From Hyphomicrobiales bacterium (GTDB taxonomy: Bacteria; Pseudomonadota; Alphaproteobacteria; Rhizobiales; Beijerinckiaceae), in contig UBNE01000004.1 in the NCBI GenBank assembly GCA_900466745.1, positions 26,253-90,252 on the forward strand: a stretch of DNA of 64,000 nt. The letters are read 5' to 3'. The position numbers and the translations under genes are program-made. Positions 26,449 through 34,564 of the stretch are shown one piece after another; the first letter of the stretch is position 1, and every line of letters begins with the position of its first letter. The notes under the pieces were generated by a model. The model searched no databases, had not been told where the DNA came from, and saw only the letters and a program-made list of their open reading frames with translations.

Positions 26449-26471
26449 GCGATTTATTTTTGCGGCCGGGC

Positions 26472-26496
26472 GGAACCTTTTCGCCCCTTGCCGGTT
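26472..26496 (+). promoter_or_regulatory. EcfG-type promoter of nepR-ecfG (autoregulation)
   Basis: GGAAC at 26472-26476, 16 bases, GGTT at 26493-26496: one mismatch in the -10 from CGTT. It lies in the phyR-nepR intergenic region, 113 bases before the nepR ATG. Autoregulated nepR-ecfG promoters are the rule in this pathway. Confidence 0.65.
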
Positions 26497-26608
26497 CGAA
26501 GGGCGTATCGGTGCCGCCATCGCCATTCGGGATCGGCTCGGCCATAATGGAATTCTGGATCGGGGGACCTGATGAAAAAGCGGGCGAGATCCTGGCGCGA
26601 GGGCTGAG

Positions 26609-26830
26609 ATGACCAATTTGGAAGCTGCGATGGCTGATCCCGGAGGCGACAACGACGATTTCGACATGGTCCTCGACCCGAAAGTACAGGAATCCATCGG
26701 TCGTTCGCTGAAGGCGCATTACGACGACATCGTCAACGCCCCCGTTCCCGACAAGTTTCTCGTGCTGCTGGCGCAGCTCGAAGCGACGGAACAGAGGGCA
26801 GCCGGAGCGTCGCCCGATGATCTCAAATGA
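26609..26830 (+). CDS. nepR: anti-sigma factor NepR
   Basis: A 73-residue NepR-family protein that holds EcfG inactive until PhyR is phosphorylated. The family core is visible as IGRSLKAHYDDIVNAPVPDKFLVLLAQLE (two helices around 31-59), with the characteristic PVPDKF turn. It overlaps ecfG by 14 bases, so both are translated from the same message. Its position between phyR and ecfG fixes the identification. Confidence 0.94.
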   Translation: MTNLEAAMADPGGDNDDFDMVLDPKVQESIGRSLKAHYDDIVNAPVPDKFLVLLAQLEATEQRAAGASPDDLK

Positions 26831-27377
26831 TTTCAAGGACGGGCTGATCCGGGAGATTCCCAATCTGCGCGCCTTCGCGGCGTCGCTGTCGGGCTCGATC
26901 CAGCTCGCCGACGATCTGGTGCAGGACACGCTGCTCAAGGCCTGGGGCAATTCCGACAAGTTCGAACCCGGCACGAGCCTGCGCGCCTGGCTCTTCACCA
27001 TCCTGCGCAACACCTATTACTCGCTCTACCGCAAGCGCGGCCGCGAGGTGCAGGACAGCGAAGGCACCTATGCCGAGCGCATGGCGACCCAGGGCAACCA
27101 GGAGAGCCATCTCGACCTCGCGGATTTCCGCAAGGCGCTGGCGAAGCTGCCGGAGGAACAGCGCGAGGTGCTGATCATGGTCGGCGCCACGGGGCTCTCC
27201 TATGAGGAGGCCGCGGACATCTGCGGGGTCGCGATCGGCACCATCAAGAGCCGCGTCAACCGGGCGCGGACGAAGCTGGCCGAACTTCTCTCGATCGGCG
27301 GCGTCGACGATCTCGGTCCGGACCGGACCAGTACAGCCGCGATTCAAAGGGCGCGTTCCGAAACTGTCGGGTTCTGA
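26817..27377 (+). CDS. ecfG: general stress response ECF sigma factor EcfG
   Basis: A 186-residue ECF sigma factor. Region 2 (about 15-80) contains DDLVQDTLLKAW and RAWLFTILRNTYYSLYRKRGRE; region 4 (about 108-160) contains LPEEQREVLIMVGATGLSYEEAADICGVAIGTIKSRVNRAR, cited here only by its position, with the helix-turn-helix at about 125-150. It recognises GGAAC-N16/17-CGTT promoters. The ATG lies inside the end of nepR, and its stop is directly followed by the ATG of a sensor kinase. Confidence 0.94.
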   Translation: MISNDFKDGLIREIPNLRAFAASLSGSIQLADDLVQDTLLKAWGNSDKFEPGTSLRAWLFTILRNTYYSLYRKRGREVQDSEGTYAERMATQGNQESHLDLADFRKALAKLPEEQREVLIMVGATGLSYEEAADICGVAIGTIKSRVNRARTKLAELLSIGGVDDLGPDRTSTAAIQRARSETVGF

Positions 27378-29030
27378 ATGCGTCTCGCGCGGTTCCGTAC
27401 GGTGCGGGGGCGCCTCCTGGCGCTCCTGATCGCGATTGAGCTTCCGATCGGCTGTGTGACCGTGCTGACCGCAGCCACCGCCTATCGCACCATCATGGGC
27501 GATATCGAGGCCTCGCAAGTCCAGACCACCGACGATTTCGCCGTGCGCATGCGCGTCTGGTATCGTGGCGCCCTGCGTTCGCTGCTCTCCTTCGGCGCCA
27601 CGGTTTCCGAAGCGGCCCTGCCTCCCGAGCTCTGCGGCCAGGCGGGCCTCAAGATGCTCGACCGGGCGCGCGGCTTCTCGGCCGTCCTGGTCCGCAGCGC
27701 CGATGGCAGGCTGTGCAGCGCCGCTCTCGACCCCGGCATCGACGCGCAGGCGCTCGAGCGGACGGCGGCGAGCATGCGCGCCTCCCCGCCCGTCGCCCCC
27801 TGGAAGGGCGTCGATCTCGGCGCGGCGCGGTACGGCCAGGCCTCGATCGGCGATCGCCGCTACCTCGCAGTCCATGCCCAGAACCTCGCCGCGACGGGCC
27901 AGGACATGCAGGAAGCCCTGCTGCTGGTCGCGCCGGCGGTGCTGGAGAGCGTGCTCGACCTCGGCAGGGGCAGCAAGGGCATGGACATCGCCCTCGTCGC
28001 GCCGGATGGCGGGATCGTCGCCAATCGCGGCGACACCCCGCCGGAGGCGTGGCTGCCGCGCGAATCCCGCCCTCCCGCAGAGCTCGACCGCTGGCATGCC
28101 GCCGACCGCGAGGGGACCGAGCGCACCTATGCGGCCCGGACGATCGCCGAGCCCGGCTTCTACGTGATCGCCACCTTCAACGACCCGCATGAGCGCGACG
28201 CCCTCATCCAGCTCGCGGTGTTCCTCCTCGCGCCGCTCGCCACGCTGAGCCTGCTCTGCCTCGTCTATCTGCGCGCCATCGACCGGCATTGCGTGCGCTG
28301 GCTGCGGAGCATCGAGACCGCGGCCCGCTCGCGCTCCTCCAGCAAGCGGGCGCGGGCCGCCATGGCCGACGACATGCCCAGCGACATCCGCAGCGTCGCC
28401 GAGGCCTTCAACGCCATGGTCGACGAGCAGGAGGTGCGCCAACGCCGCCTCCAGACCGCGCTCGACGACAACCGCTTCCTGGTGCGGGAACTCCACCACC
28501 GGGTGAAGAACAGCCTCCAGGTGGTGCAGAGCTATATCGGCCTCAGCAAGCGCGACTACCAGGACGAGGCCCGGACCGCGCTGGCGGATGCGGAATGCCG
28601 CGTCCATGTGCTGTCGGCGGCCTATCGCTTCACCCTCGCGGATGGCGAGATGCAGCCGGTGCGGGTCGACCTGTTCCTGGAAGACGTGGTGTCGATGATC
28701 GCGAACCTGATCCGGCGCCGCGACCAGTGGATCTCGAGCCGCATCGAGACGGCCGCCACCCTGTCGGTCGACCGCATCATCCCGCTCGGCTTCCTCGTCG
28801 CGGATGTCGCCTCGCGCGTGCTGCGCAGCACGCCGGGAGCCCGGATCACGCTCAGCGTGGTCGATCTGGACGAGGCCACGATCGAGGTCGCGCTCGAGGC
28901 CGATCGCGAGGTCGCGCATCAGGAGCCGCCGCGCCTCTTCGCCGGCCTGCTCGCGCAGATCGAGGCGGTGCAGAGCGGCCCGGCCGAAGGCCGCAGCCTC
29001 GGGCGCTGGCGTGTCAGGCATCACGGCTGA
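27378..29030 (+). CDS. HRXXN-type sensor kinase with degenerate ATPase domain
   Basis: A 550-residue membrane protein starting directly after the ecfG stop. It has a membrane helix at about 12-34, a periplasmic sensor region (about 40-275), a second helix (about 277-298), a HAMP-like linker and a HisKA_2 helix with the acceptor H374 in ELHHRVKNSLQ (HRXXN). The following ATP-binding domain is unusual: where active relatives read VNELVTNAxKHA this protein has VADVASRVLRS (Asn replaced by Arg480), and no DxGxG motif follows. It may be a pseudokinase that only docks, transfers or removes phosphate. Position in the ecfG operon suggests it regulates PhyR. Confidence 0.85.
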   Translation: MRLARFRTVRGRLLALLIAIELPIGCVTVLTAATAYRTIMGDIEASQVQTTDDFAVRMRVWYRGALRSLLSFGATVSEAALPPELCGQAGLKMLDRARGFSAVLVRSADGRLCSAALDPGIDAQALERTAASMRASPPVAPWKGVDLGAARYGQASIGDRRYLAVHAQNLAATGQDMQEALLLVAPAVLESVLDLGRGSKGMDIALVAPDGGIVANRGDTPPEAWLPRESRPPAELDRWHAADREGTERTYAARTIAEPGFYVIATFNDPHERDALIQLAVFLLAPLATLSLLCLVYLRAIDRHCVRWLRSIETAARSRSSSKRARAAMADDMPSDIRSVAEAFNAMVDEQEVRQRRLQTALDDNRFLVRELHHRVKNSLQVVQSYIGLSKRDYQDEARTALADAECRVHVLSAAYRFTLADGEMQPVRVDLFLEDVVSMIANLIRRRDQWISSRIETAATLSVDRIIPLGFLVADVASRVLRSTPGARITLSVVDLDEATIEVALEADREVAHQEPPRLFAGLLAQIEAVQSGPAEGRSLGRWRVRHHG

Positions 29031-29057
29031 ACGGCCGCCGCCTGTCGGCCGGCGGGC

Positions 29058-29948
29058 TCAGTCGGGCGCTCCGTCCGGCCGAGCCACGGGCTCGATCCGC
29101 ACGCCGACGGAGAGGTCCAGGAAGGAGCCGGGCGGCCCGGTGAAGCTGCCGGCGACGGGCGAGGCATCCTGCGGCACCCGGGCGACCGCGATGCGCAGGA
29201 GCTGCCGGTCCGCCACCAGATTATTGGTCGGATCGAACTCGACCCAGCCGTCGCCGGGAATGAAGACGTCGGCCCAGGCATGGGTCAGCCCGACGGGCGA
29301 GACGAGCCCGGCCGCATCTGCCTCCCCGGCCTGGAGGTAGCCGGTGACGAAGCGCGCCGCGAAGCCCAGGCGACGCGCCGCCTCGATGAACAGCCAGGCA
29401 TAGTCGCGGCACGAGCCGCGGCCGAGGCGGAGGGTGTCGACCGGGTGCTGCGTGCCTTCGTCATAGCGCAGGGCATAGGTCAGCCCGGCATGAATCGCAT
29501 GGGCGAGGTCGCGCAGGAGATGGCCGGAGCCGCCGCCGGGCCGGCTCCTGAATTCGGCGAGCCAGGCCTCGAGGACGCCGTCGGGGTCGGCCGCCGCGAG
29601 GGCGAGATAAGGCTGCAGCACGATGCGCTCGCCATCGCTGTAGACCGCCTCCGTCAAGGCGGCTTCCGGCTCCAGCCGGCTGCGCGGCAGCGCCGAGCCG
29701 AAGCGCTCGACCGTCAGCTCGCTGACGATGTCGAGCGTATCGGCCGGCTTCACGAAATCGGCGACCGCGACGGGGTTGCCATAGGCGTCGTGCATCCAGC
29801 GCAGCAGCGCCGGCGGCGAGATCGCCAGCGCCGTCGCCACCAGCCGCAGGTCGAAACTGTCGCGCGGGCGCAGCATCAGCCGATGGGGACCGAAGCTGAC
29901 CGGCATGCGGTAACGATAGGTGGTCGCGTGCCGGACGCGCAGATACAT
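29058..29948 (-). CDS. transglutaminase-like cysteine protease family protein
   Basis: A 296-residue protein with an N-terminal bacterial transglutaminase-associated domain (YLRVRHATTYRY at the start, about 1-80) and a transglutaminase-like core with the catalytic triad C180 (RGSCRDYAW), H223 (LTHAWADVF) and D239 (VEFDPTNN). No signal peptide is seen, so it is probably cytoplasmic. Members hydrolyse or cross-link peptides; the substrate is unknown. ATG 29948 gives the family N-terminus. An EcfG-type promoter and a terminator-like hairpin lie upstream. Confidence 0.88.
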   Translation of the reverse strand: MYLRVRHATTYRYRMPVSFGPHRLMLRPRDSFDLRLVATALAISPPALLRWMHDAYGNPVAVADFVKPADTLDIVSELTVERFGSALPRSRLEPEAALTEAVYSDGERIVLQPYLALAAADPDGVLEAWLAEFRSRPGGGSGHLLRDLAHAIHAGLTYALRYDEGTQHPVDTLRLGRGSCRDYAWLFIEAARRLGFAARFVTGYLQAGEADAAGLVSPVGLTHAWADVFIPGDGWVEFDPTNNLVADRQLLRIAVARVPQDASPVAGSFTGPPGSFLDLSVGVRIEPVARPDGAPD

Positions 29949-29976
29949 GATGTTCCCCTGATTGCGGCGCCGCGCC

Positions 29977-30002
29977 AAAAAACAAGCCGCCCGAAGGCGG
30001 CT
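29977..30002 (-). terminator. intrinsic terminator (minus strand)
   Basis: On the minus strand AGCCGCC (30002-29996), loop TTCG, GGCGGCT (29991-29985), then TTGTTTTTT (29985-29977). It is well placed to end the small gene that stops at 30065, but it also lies between the EcfG promoter at 30034-30058 and the transglutaminase start, so it could attenuate that gene. Confidence 0.7.
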
Positions 30003-30033
30003 CGAAGTCCAGCGCGAGGAGCGCCATGCGAGC

Positions 30034-30058
30034 AACGCGCGCGGGGCCGGGCGGTTCC
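30034..30058 (-). promoter_or_regulatory. EcfG-type promoter upstream of the transglutaminase gene
   Basis: On the minus strand GGAAC (30058-30054), 16 bases, CGTT (30037-30034), exact consensus. Transcription would start near 30027, 79 bases before the ATG at 29948, and meet the hairpin at 29977-30002 almost at once. Confidence 0.72.
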
Positions 30059-30064
30059 CGGCGC

Positions 30065-30343
30065 TCAGCGCAGGATGGCCGGCCGGCCGGTTTCCGCCAT
30101 GGCCTGCTTCGACACGGCCGGCAGGCCGCGACGCGGGGCCGCCTCGCCGCGCTCGCTCCGCTCGGCGGCGGCATAGCCCGGCTCGCCCGCCGGCGCGCGG
30201 CCGCGCAACTGGGCGACCGTGGCGGAGCTCCGGTCGGTCGGCACCTGCCAACCGGCTCCGAAGGTGAGGCCGCCGACCAGGGCGGCCATGCAGCCGAAGA
30301 AAATCAGGGCCCGCTTGGCGGGGGCAAGGCTGTCGTTCAGCAT
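30065..30343 (-). CDS. small membrane-anchored protein
   Basis: A 92-residue protein with an N-terminal membrane helix (RALIFFGCMAALVGGLTFGAGW, about 11-32) and a polar, arginine- and alanine-rich tail that is probably periplasmic or disordered. ATG 30343 follows GGAGACGGAG. An exact EcfG promoter lies 50 bases upstream. No family was recognised. The 5' and 3' boundaries are well defined by promoter and terminator. Confidence 0.6.
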   Translation of the reverse strand: MLNDSLAPAKRALIFFGCMAALVGGLTFGAGWQVPTDRSSATVAQLRGRAPAGEPGYAAAERSERGEAAPRRGLPAVSKQAMAETGRPAILR

Positions 30344-30392
30344 CTCCGTCTCCCAACGCCTGCCGGCCCGTCGGGCCGGCGATGACAAGTGA

Positions 30393-30418
30393 AACGCCGC
30401 CGGACCGGCCGGGGTTCC
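30393..30418 (-). promoter_or_regulatory. EcfG-type promoter for the small membrane protein at 30065-30343
   Basis: On the minus strand GGAAC (30418-30414), 17 bases, CGTT (30396-30393), exact consensus, reading toward ATG 30343. Confidence 0.78.
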
Positions 30419-30455
30419 CATCGCGCCGCCGCGATGCCGGGCGCGATGCCGGGAC

Positions 30456-30481
30456 GGAACGCCGGGCCGCATCCGCGCGTT
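30456..30481 (+). promoter_or_regulatory. EcfG-type promoter for the Crp/Fnr regulator
   Basis: GGAAC at 30456-30460, 17 bases, CGTT at 30478-30481, exact consensus. It forms a divergent pair with the promoter at 30393-30418 and supports the GTG start at 30530 for the regulator. Confidence 0.78.
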
Positions 30482-30529
30482 GATCCGCCATCGGCGCAGC
30501 CATGCGCCGCCTCGGGGGAATCGAATTCC

Positions 30530-31288
30530 GTGACATATCTCAACGCCAGGGCCGGACGCCCGGGCCCTCCCTGCCTTGCCTGCCCGTTGCGCCTGAAGCC
30601 GGCCTTCGAGGACAAGAGCGACGACGAGCTGAGCTTCATCCAGGCGCTCAAGACCGACCATCGCAGCCTGGCCGCCGGCAGCGACATCATCCATCCGGGC
30701 CAGGAGAATGCCGAGCTCTACACGCTCTATGCGGGCTGGGCCTTCCGCTACAAATCCCTGCCCGACGGGCGCCGCCAGATCCTCAACGTGCTGCTGCCCG
30801 GCGACCTCGTCGGCCTCCAGGCCTCCCTGCTCGCCGCCGCCGAGCACGGCATCGAGGCGCTGACCGATGTCGAGCTGTGCGTGTTTCCGCGCAAGCGGGT
30901 CTGGGACCTGTTCGCGCGGATGCCGAAGCTCGCCTACGAACTCGCCTGGCTGGGCTCGCGCGAGGAGGCGATGGTCGACGACAACCTGACCTCGGTCGGC
31001 CAGCGCAACGCCGGCGAGCGCATCGCCGCCCTGGTCATCTCGCTCTATCGCCGCGCCGACGCGCTCGGGCTGGTGAGCGAGGGCAGCTTCGCCTTTCCGC
31101 TGTCGCAGCAGCAGATCGCGGACGCGCTCGGCCTCTCGCTCGTCCATACCAGCAAGACCTGGTCGAAGCTGCGCAAGGCGGGTTTCTTCGCCATGGCCGG
31201 CGGCCGGCTGACGCTGCTCAATCCGCGGCTCACCGCCCGCATGGCCGCGATCTACGACAGCGCGAAGGCGCCGCGGCCGCTGATTTGA
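30530..31288 (+). CDS. Crp/Fnr family transcriptional regulator
   Basis: A 252-residue regulator with an N-terminal CxxC (PPCLACPLR), a cyclic-nucleotide-binding-like beta domain (about 35-150; LLPGDLVGLQASLL) and a C-terminal winged helix (SQQQIADALGLSLVHTSKTWSKLRKAGF region). The cysteines do not match the full FNR four-cysteine cluster. The start is GTG 30530, preceded by CGGGGGAA; longer frames would begin upstream of the EcfG promoter. Stress control by EcfG makes it a likely secondary regulator. Confidence 0.85.
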   Translation: MTYLNARAGRPGPPCLACPLRLKPAFEDKSDDELSFIQALKTDHRSLAAGSDIIHPGQENAELYTLYAGWAFRYKSLPDGRRQILNVLLPGDLVGLQASLLAAAEHGIEALTDVELCVFPRKRVWDLFARMPKLAYELAWLGSREEAMVDDNLTSVGQRNAGERIAALVISLYRRADALGLVSEGSFAFPLSQQQIADALGLSLVHTSKTWSKLRKAGFFAMAGGRLTLLNPRLTARMAAIYDSAKAPRPLI

Positions 31289-31405
31289 GCGGCTTTCCGC
31301 CCCGCAAAAACGCTTGCCGCGCAGCCGGATTTGACCCCATATGCCCGGTAGTCAGGTTTCCGCGACGCTGGAAAGCGAGCCGTCTTGCAGCGTACAAGGG
31401 GTTTC

Positions 31406-32200
31406 ATGTCTTCGACGACTCGACACCGCCCGCCGCGCGCGGGCTCGATCGCGGCCCGGCTCGGCCAATCGCGCGTGGCCAGCCGGCTGGAGGGCGAGGT
31501 CCGGGTCACCGCGGCGGATCTGGTCGACTGCGTGGCCGAAGCGAAGCTCAAGGTGGCGGCGGTCCGCTACAAGGTCGAGGACGAGGTCCGCAACAAGGCG
31601 GAGAAGCTCAGGAGCCGCGTCAGCGAGGCCAAGTCGAAGCTGGGCGACGAGGCGCGCTTCATCAAATCCTGGATCGACGATCCGCTGCGCACCGGCTCGG
31701 TGACGCCGTCGAGCCCGGCGCTGGCCCGGCGCATGGCCTCCTATGTCGACCCGGGGCAGCCCGGCCCGGTCATCGAGATCGGCCCGGGAACCGGCCCCGT
31801 CACCGAGGCCCTGATCGAGCGCGGCATCGCCGAGGAACGGCTGATCCTGGTGGAATACAGCCCGGAATTCTGCGCGCTGCTGCGCGAGCGCTTCCCGCGC
31901 GCCACGGTGGTCCAGGGCGATGCCTACGCGCTCTCGACGACGCTGGCCGGCCACCTCACGGAGAAGGCCATCGCCCTGGTCTCCAGCCTGCCCCTGTTCA
32001 ACCGCCCGCCGCCGGCCCGCTCGGCACTGGCGAAGGAGGCCTTCCCGCTGCTGGTGGAGGGCGCGCCCTTCATCCAGTTCACCTATTCGGTGATCTCGCC
32101 GATCCCGCGCAAGGGCTCGGGCCTGAAGGCCTTCGTCTCCGACTGGGTGCTGCGCAACATCCCGCCGGCGCGCGTCTGGGTCTATCGCGAGGCGAATTGA
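31406..32200 (+). CDS. pmtA: phospholipid N-methyltransferase-like SAM methyltransferase
   Basis: A 264-residue class I SAM-dependent methyltransferase resembling rhizobial PmtA, which methylates phosphatidylethanolamine toward phosphatidylcholine. The SAM motif is VIEIGPGTGPVTEALIERG at about 125-143; the family blocks PSSPALARRMASYVDPG, VVQGDAY, SSLPLFN, GAPFIQFTY and NIPPARVWVYR are all present. It has an unusual charged helical N-terminal extension of about 85 residues before the conserved RFIKSWIDDPLRTGSV block. ATG 31406 follows AAGGGG; TTG 31385 is an alternative. Confidence 0.85.
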   Translation: MSSTTRHRPPRAGSIAARLGQSRVASRLEGEVRVTAADLVDCVAEAKLKVAAVRYKVEDEVRNKAEKLRSRVSEAKSKLGDEARFIKSWIDDPLRTGSVTPSSPALARRMASYVDPGQPGPVIEIGPGTGPVTEALIERGIAEERLILVEYSPEFCALLRERFPRATVVQGDAYALSTTLAGHLTEKAIALVSSLPLFNRPPPARSALAKEAFPLLVEGAPFIQFTYSVISPIPRKGSGLKAFVSDWVLRNIPPARVWVYREAN

Positions 32201-32334
32201 CGCCGCGGCCGGCGACCGGCCGGATCCGCGAGGCCCAAGGGGTCCGCCACACCGAATCGTAACCTCTTCGACCTAAGCCGCGCTTCGCCCGGGCTATGCG
32301 ACGCCCTGCCCGCAACGAGGAGCTCGACCGGCCT

Positions 32335-33525
32335 ATGAGTGGTGCAGCCCTGCGTTACACTCTGCCGCGCTGGCGCATCACGCGCTGGCTCGCCGACGCA
32401 GGTCCGGACGTTCCCGCCGAGATCCGGGCGGCGCTGGTCGCCAGCCTGTTCGGGACCCTGCCGATCTTCGCCGGCGGCGTCGTCAACTCGCTCGCCGTCT
32501 CCTTCCTCATCGCCTGGCGCATCCCGACCCTGCCGTTCCAGCTCTGGTGCGCCTTCGAGGTGCTGTGCTGCCTGATCCGGCTCCTCGTGCTCCTGCGCGC
32601 CCAGAAGAAGGCGGCGCGCGGCGAGCCGACCTGGACCGACGCCTATCTCCTGCTCGGCGTCGCCTGGGCGGCGGGCATCGGCGCCGGCACCTTCCTGAGC
32701 CTGACCAGCGGCGACTGGGTCGCGGCGACGCTGGCATGCCTCTCCGCGGCCGCCATGGTCGGCGGCATCTGCTTCCGGAATTTTGGGGCGCCGCGCATGG
32801 CGGGCGTGATGATCGCGCTGACGCTGGGGCCGTGCTGCTTCGCGGCCCCGTTCGGCAACGAGCCGATCATGTTCATCACCTTCATGCAGATCCCGTTCTA
32901 CCTGCTCAGCATGACGATCGCCGCCTACAAGCTCAACGCCATGCTGATCTCGACCATGCGGGCCGAGCGCGAGAACGCCTTCCATGCCCGGCACGACATG
33001 CTGACCGGCCTGTCGAACCGGGCCGGGCTGACGCGCGCCTTCTCGACCCGCTTCGGCAGCGCCGAGGCGCCGCAGGGGCTCGCGCTGATCTATCTCGACC
33101 TCGACGGCTTCAAGGCCGTGAACGACACCTATGGCCATCCGGCCGGCGACGCGCTGCTCCAGCTCGTCGCGGAGCGGCTGCGCTCGCTGGTGCGCAGCTC
33201 CGACATCGCGGCCCGGATCGGCGGCGACGAATTCGTCGTATTGTCCGAGCAGACCGAGCGGGTGCAGCTCCAGAGGATCGGCGAGCGCCTGGTCAAGGAA
33301 ATCTCCGCGCCCTACGAGCTCGACAGCGGCCACCGGCTGCATATCGGCGCCTCGGTCGGCATCGCGCTGGCGCCGGAGCATGGCAGCGACCTGAGCGCCG
33401 TGATGGCCGCCGCCGATGCGGCGCTCTACGAGGCGAAATCGCGCGGGAAGGCGCTCTGCGTCATCGCAGGCCAGCGCGCCGTCATCGACGGGCAGGGCGC
33501 CAGCGGGGCGCGCCTGCTGCACTGA
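32335..33525 (+). CDS. membrane diguanylate cyclase (GGDEF)
   Basis: A 396-residue protein with about five to six membrane helices (residues 35-215) followed by a GGDEF domain. The active site GGDEF is intact, with the substrate-binding DLDGFKAVNDTYGHPAGD block before it, so it should make cyclic di-GMP. There is no RxxD inhibitory site immediately before GGDEF. ATG 32335 was chosen; an in-frame ATG at 32296 adds 13 residues. The sensed signal is unknown. Confidence 0.9.
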   Translation: MSGAALRYTLPRWRITRWLADAGPDVPAEIRAALVASLFGTLPIFAGGVVNSLAVSFLIAWRIPTLPFQLWCAFEVLCCLIRLLVLLRAQKKAARGEPTWTDAYLLLGVAWAAGIGAGTFLSLTSGDWVAATLACLSAAAMVGGICFRNFGAPRMAGVMIALTLGPCCFAAPFGNEPIMFITFMQIPFYLLSMTIAAYKLNAMLISTMRAERENAFHARHDMLTGLSNRAGLTRAFSTRFGSAEAPQGLALIYLDLDGFKAVNDTYGHPAGDALLQLVAERLRSLVRSSDIAARIGGDEFVVLSEQTERVQLQRIGERLVKEISAPYELDSGHRLHIGASVGIALAPEHGSDLSAVMAAADAALYEAKSRGKALCVIAGQRAVIDGQGASGARLLH

Positions 33526-33594
33526 GGCGCAATCGCCTCAACGGCCTGCCCGCTTGACCTCGGCGGGCGCATCGGGCTTGCCTGAGACCTGCTG

Positions 33595-34545
33595 ATGCGT
33601 GGGAGGGATAGCGTGGCGGATCTGGCGCGCCTCGTGCAGGATATCGCCGCCGAGATGGCCGAGGCGGGCGAGCGCGGCGAGGTGGCGAGCTATATCCCGC
33701 CGCTCTCCCGCATCGATCCGCGCCAGTTCGGGCTCTGCGTCGCCGCTGCCGACGGCAGCCTCCACGCCGCCGGCGCCAGCGAGGAGCCCTTCTCGATCCA
33801 GAGCATCTCGAAGGTCTTCGCGCTGACCCAGGCGCTCGGCAAGGTCGGCGACACGCTCTGGCGCCGGGTCGGGCGGGAGCCATCGGGCACGCCATTCAAC
33901 TCGATCGTCCAGCTCGAGCGCGAGCAGGGCATCCCGCGCAATCCCTTCATCAATGCCGGGGCGCTGGTCGTCTGCGACATCAACCTCGCCGGCCACGAGC
34001 CGCGCGTCGCCATCGGCGAATTGCTACGCTTCATGCGCTATCTCGCCGACGACGACGGCATCATCATCGACGAGGCGGTGGCGCGGGCCGAGCAGGCGAC
34101 CGGCTTCCGCAACATCGCGCTCGCCAACTACATGAAGGCCTTCGGCAACATCCGCCACGCCCCGGAGCTGACGCTCGGCGTCTATTTCCATCAATGCGCC
34201 ATCGCCATGAGCTGCCGCCAGCTCGCCAGGGCGGGGCGCTATCTGATGCATGGCGGGCTCTACGAGCCCGGCGGGCCGCGGGTGATCCCAGCCCAGCGCG
34301 CCCGGCGGATCAACGCGCTGATGCTGACCTGCGGCCATTACGACGCCTCGGGCGACTTCGCCTTCCGCGTCGGCCTGCCGGGGAAATCCGGCGTCGGCGG
34401 CGGCATCCTCGCCATCGCGCCGGGCCAGGCCGCGATCGCGGTCTGGTCGCCCGGGCTCGACGCCAACGGCAACTCGCTGCTCGGCACGCTGGCGCTGGAG
34501 CGGCTCGCCGAGGCGACGGGCTGGTCGGTGTTCAGCCCGGACTGA
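33595..34545 (+). CDS. glsA: glutaminase
   Basis: A 316-residue serine-dependent glutaminase that converts glutamine to glutamate and ammonia. It has the beta-lactamase-like SxxK catalytic motif S70-I-S-K73 in [21 protein letters not shown], and the C-terminal [12 protein letters not shown] block. The length is normal. It is convergent with the RraA-like gene. Confidence 0.95.
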   Translation: MRGRDSVADLARLVQDIAAEMAEAGERGEVASYIPPLSRIDPRQFGLCVAAADGSLHAAGASEEPFSIQSISKVFALTQALGKVGDTLWRRVGREPSGTPFNSIVQLEREQGIPRNPFINAGALVVCDINLAGHEPRVAIGELLRFMRYLADDDGIIIDEAVARAEQATGFRNIALANYMKAFGNIRHAPELTLGVYFHQCAIAMSCRQLARAGRYLMHGGLYEPGGPRVIPAQRARRINALMLTCGHYDASGDFAFRVGLPGKSGVGGGILAIAPGQAAIAVWSPGLDANGNSLLGTLALERLAEATGWSVFSPD

Positions 34546-34564
34546 AGCAGGCCGAAATCCCGCC

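Noticed and set aside
31370..31394. A possible tenth EcfG promoter, GGAAA-N16-CGTA, before pmtA.
   Set aside because: It has two mismatches and would leave only a few bases of leader before ATG 31406.
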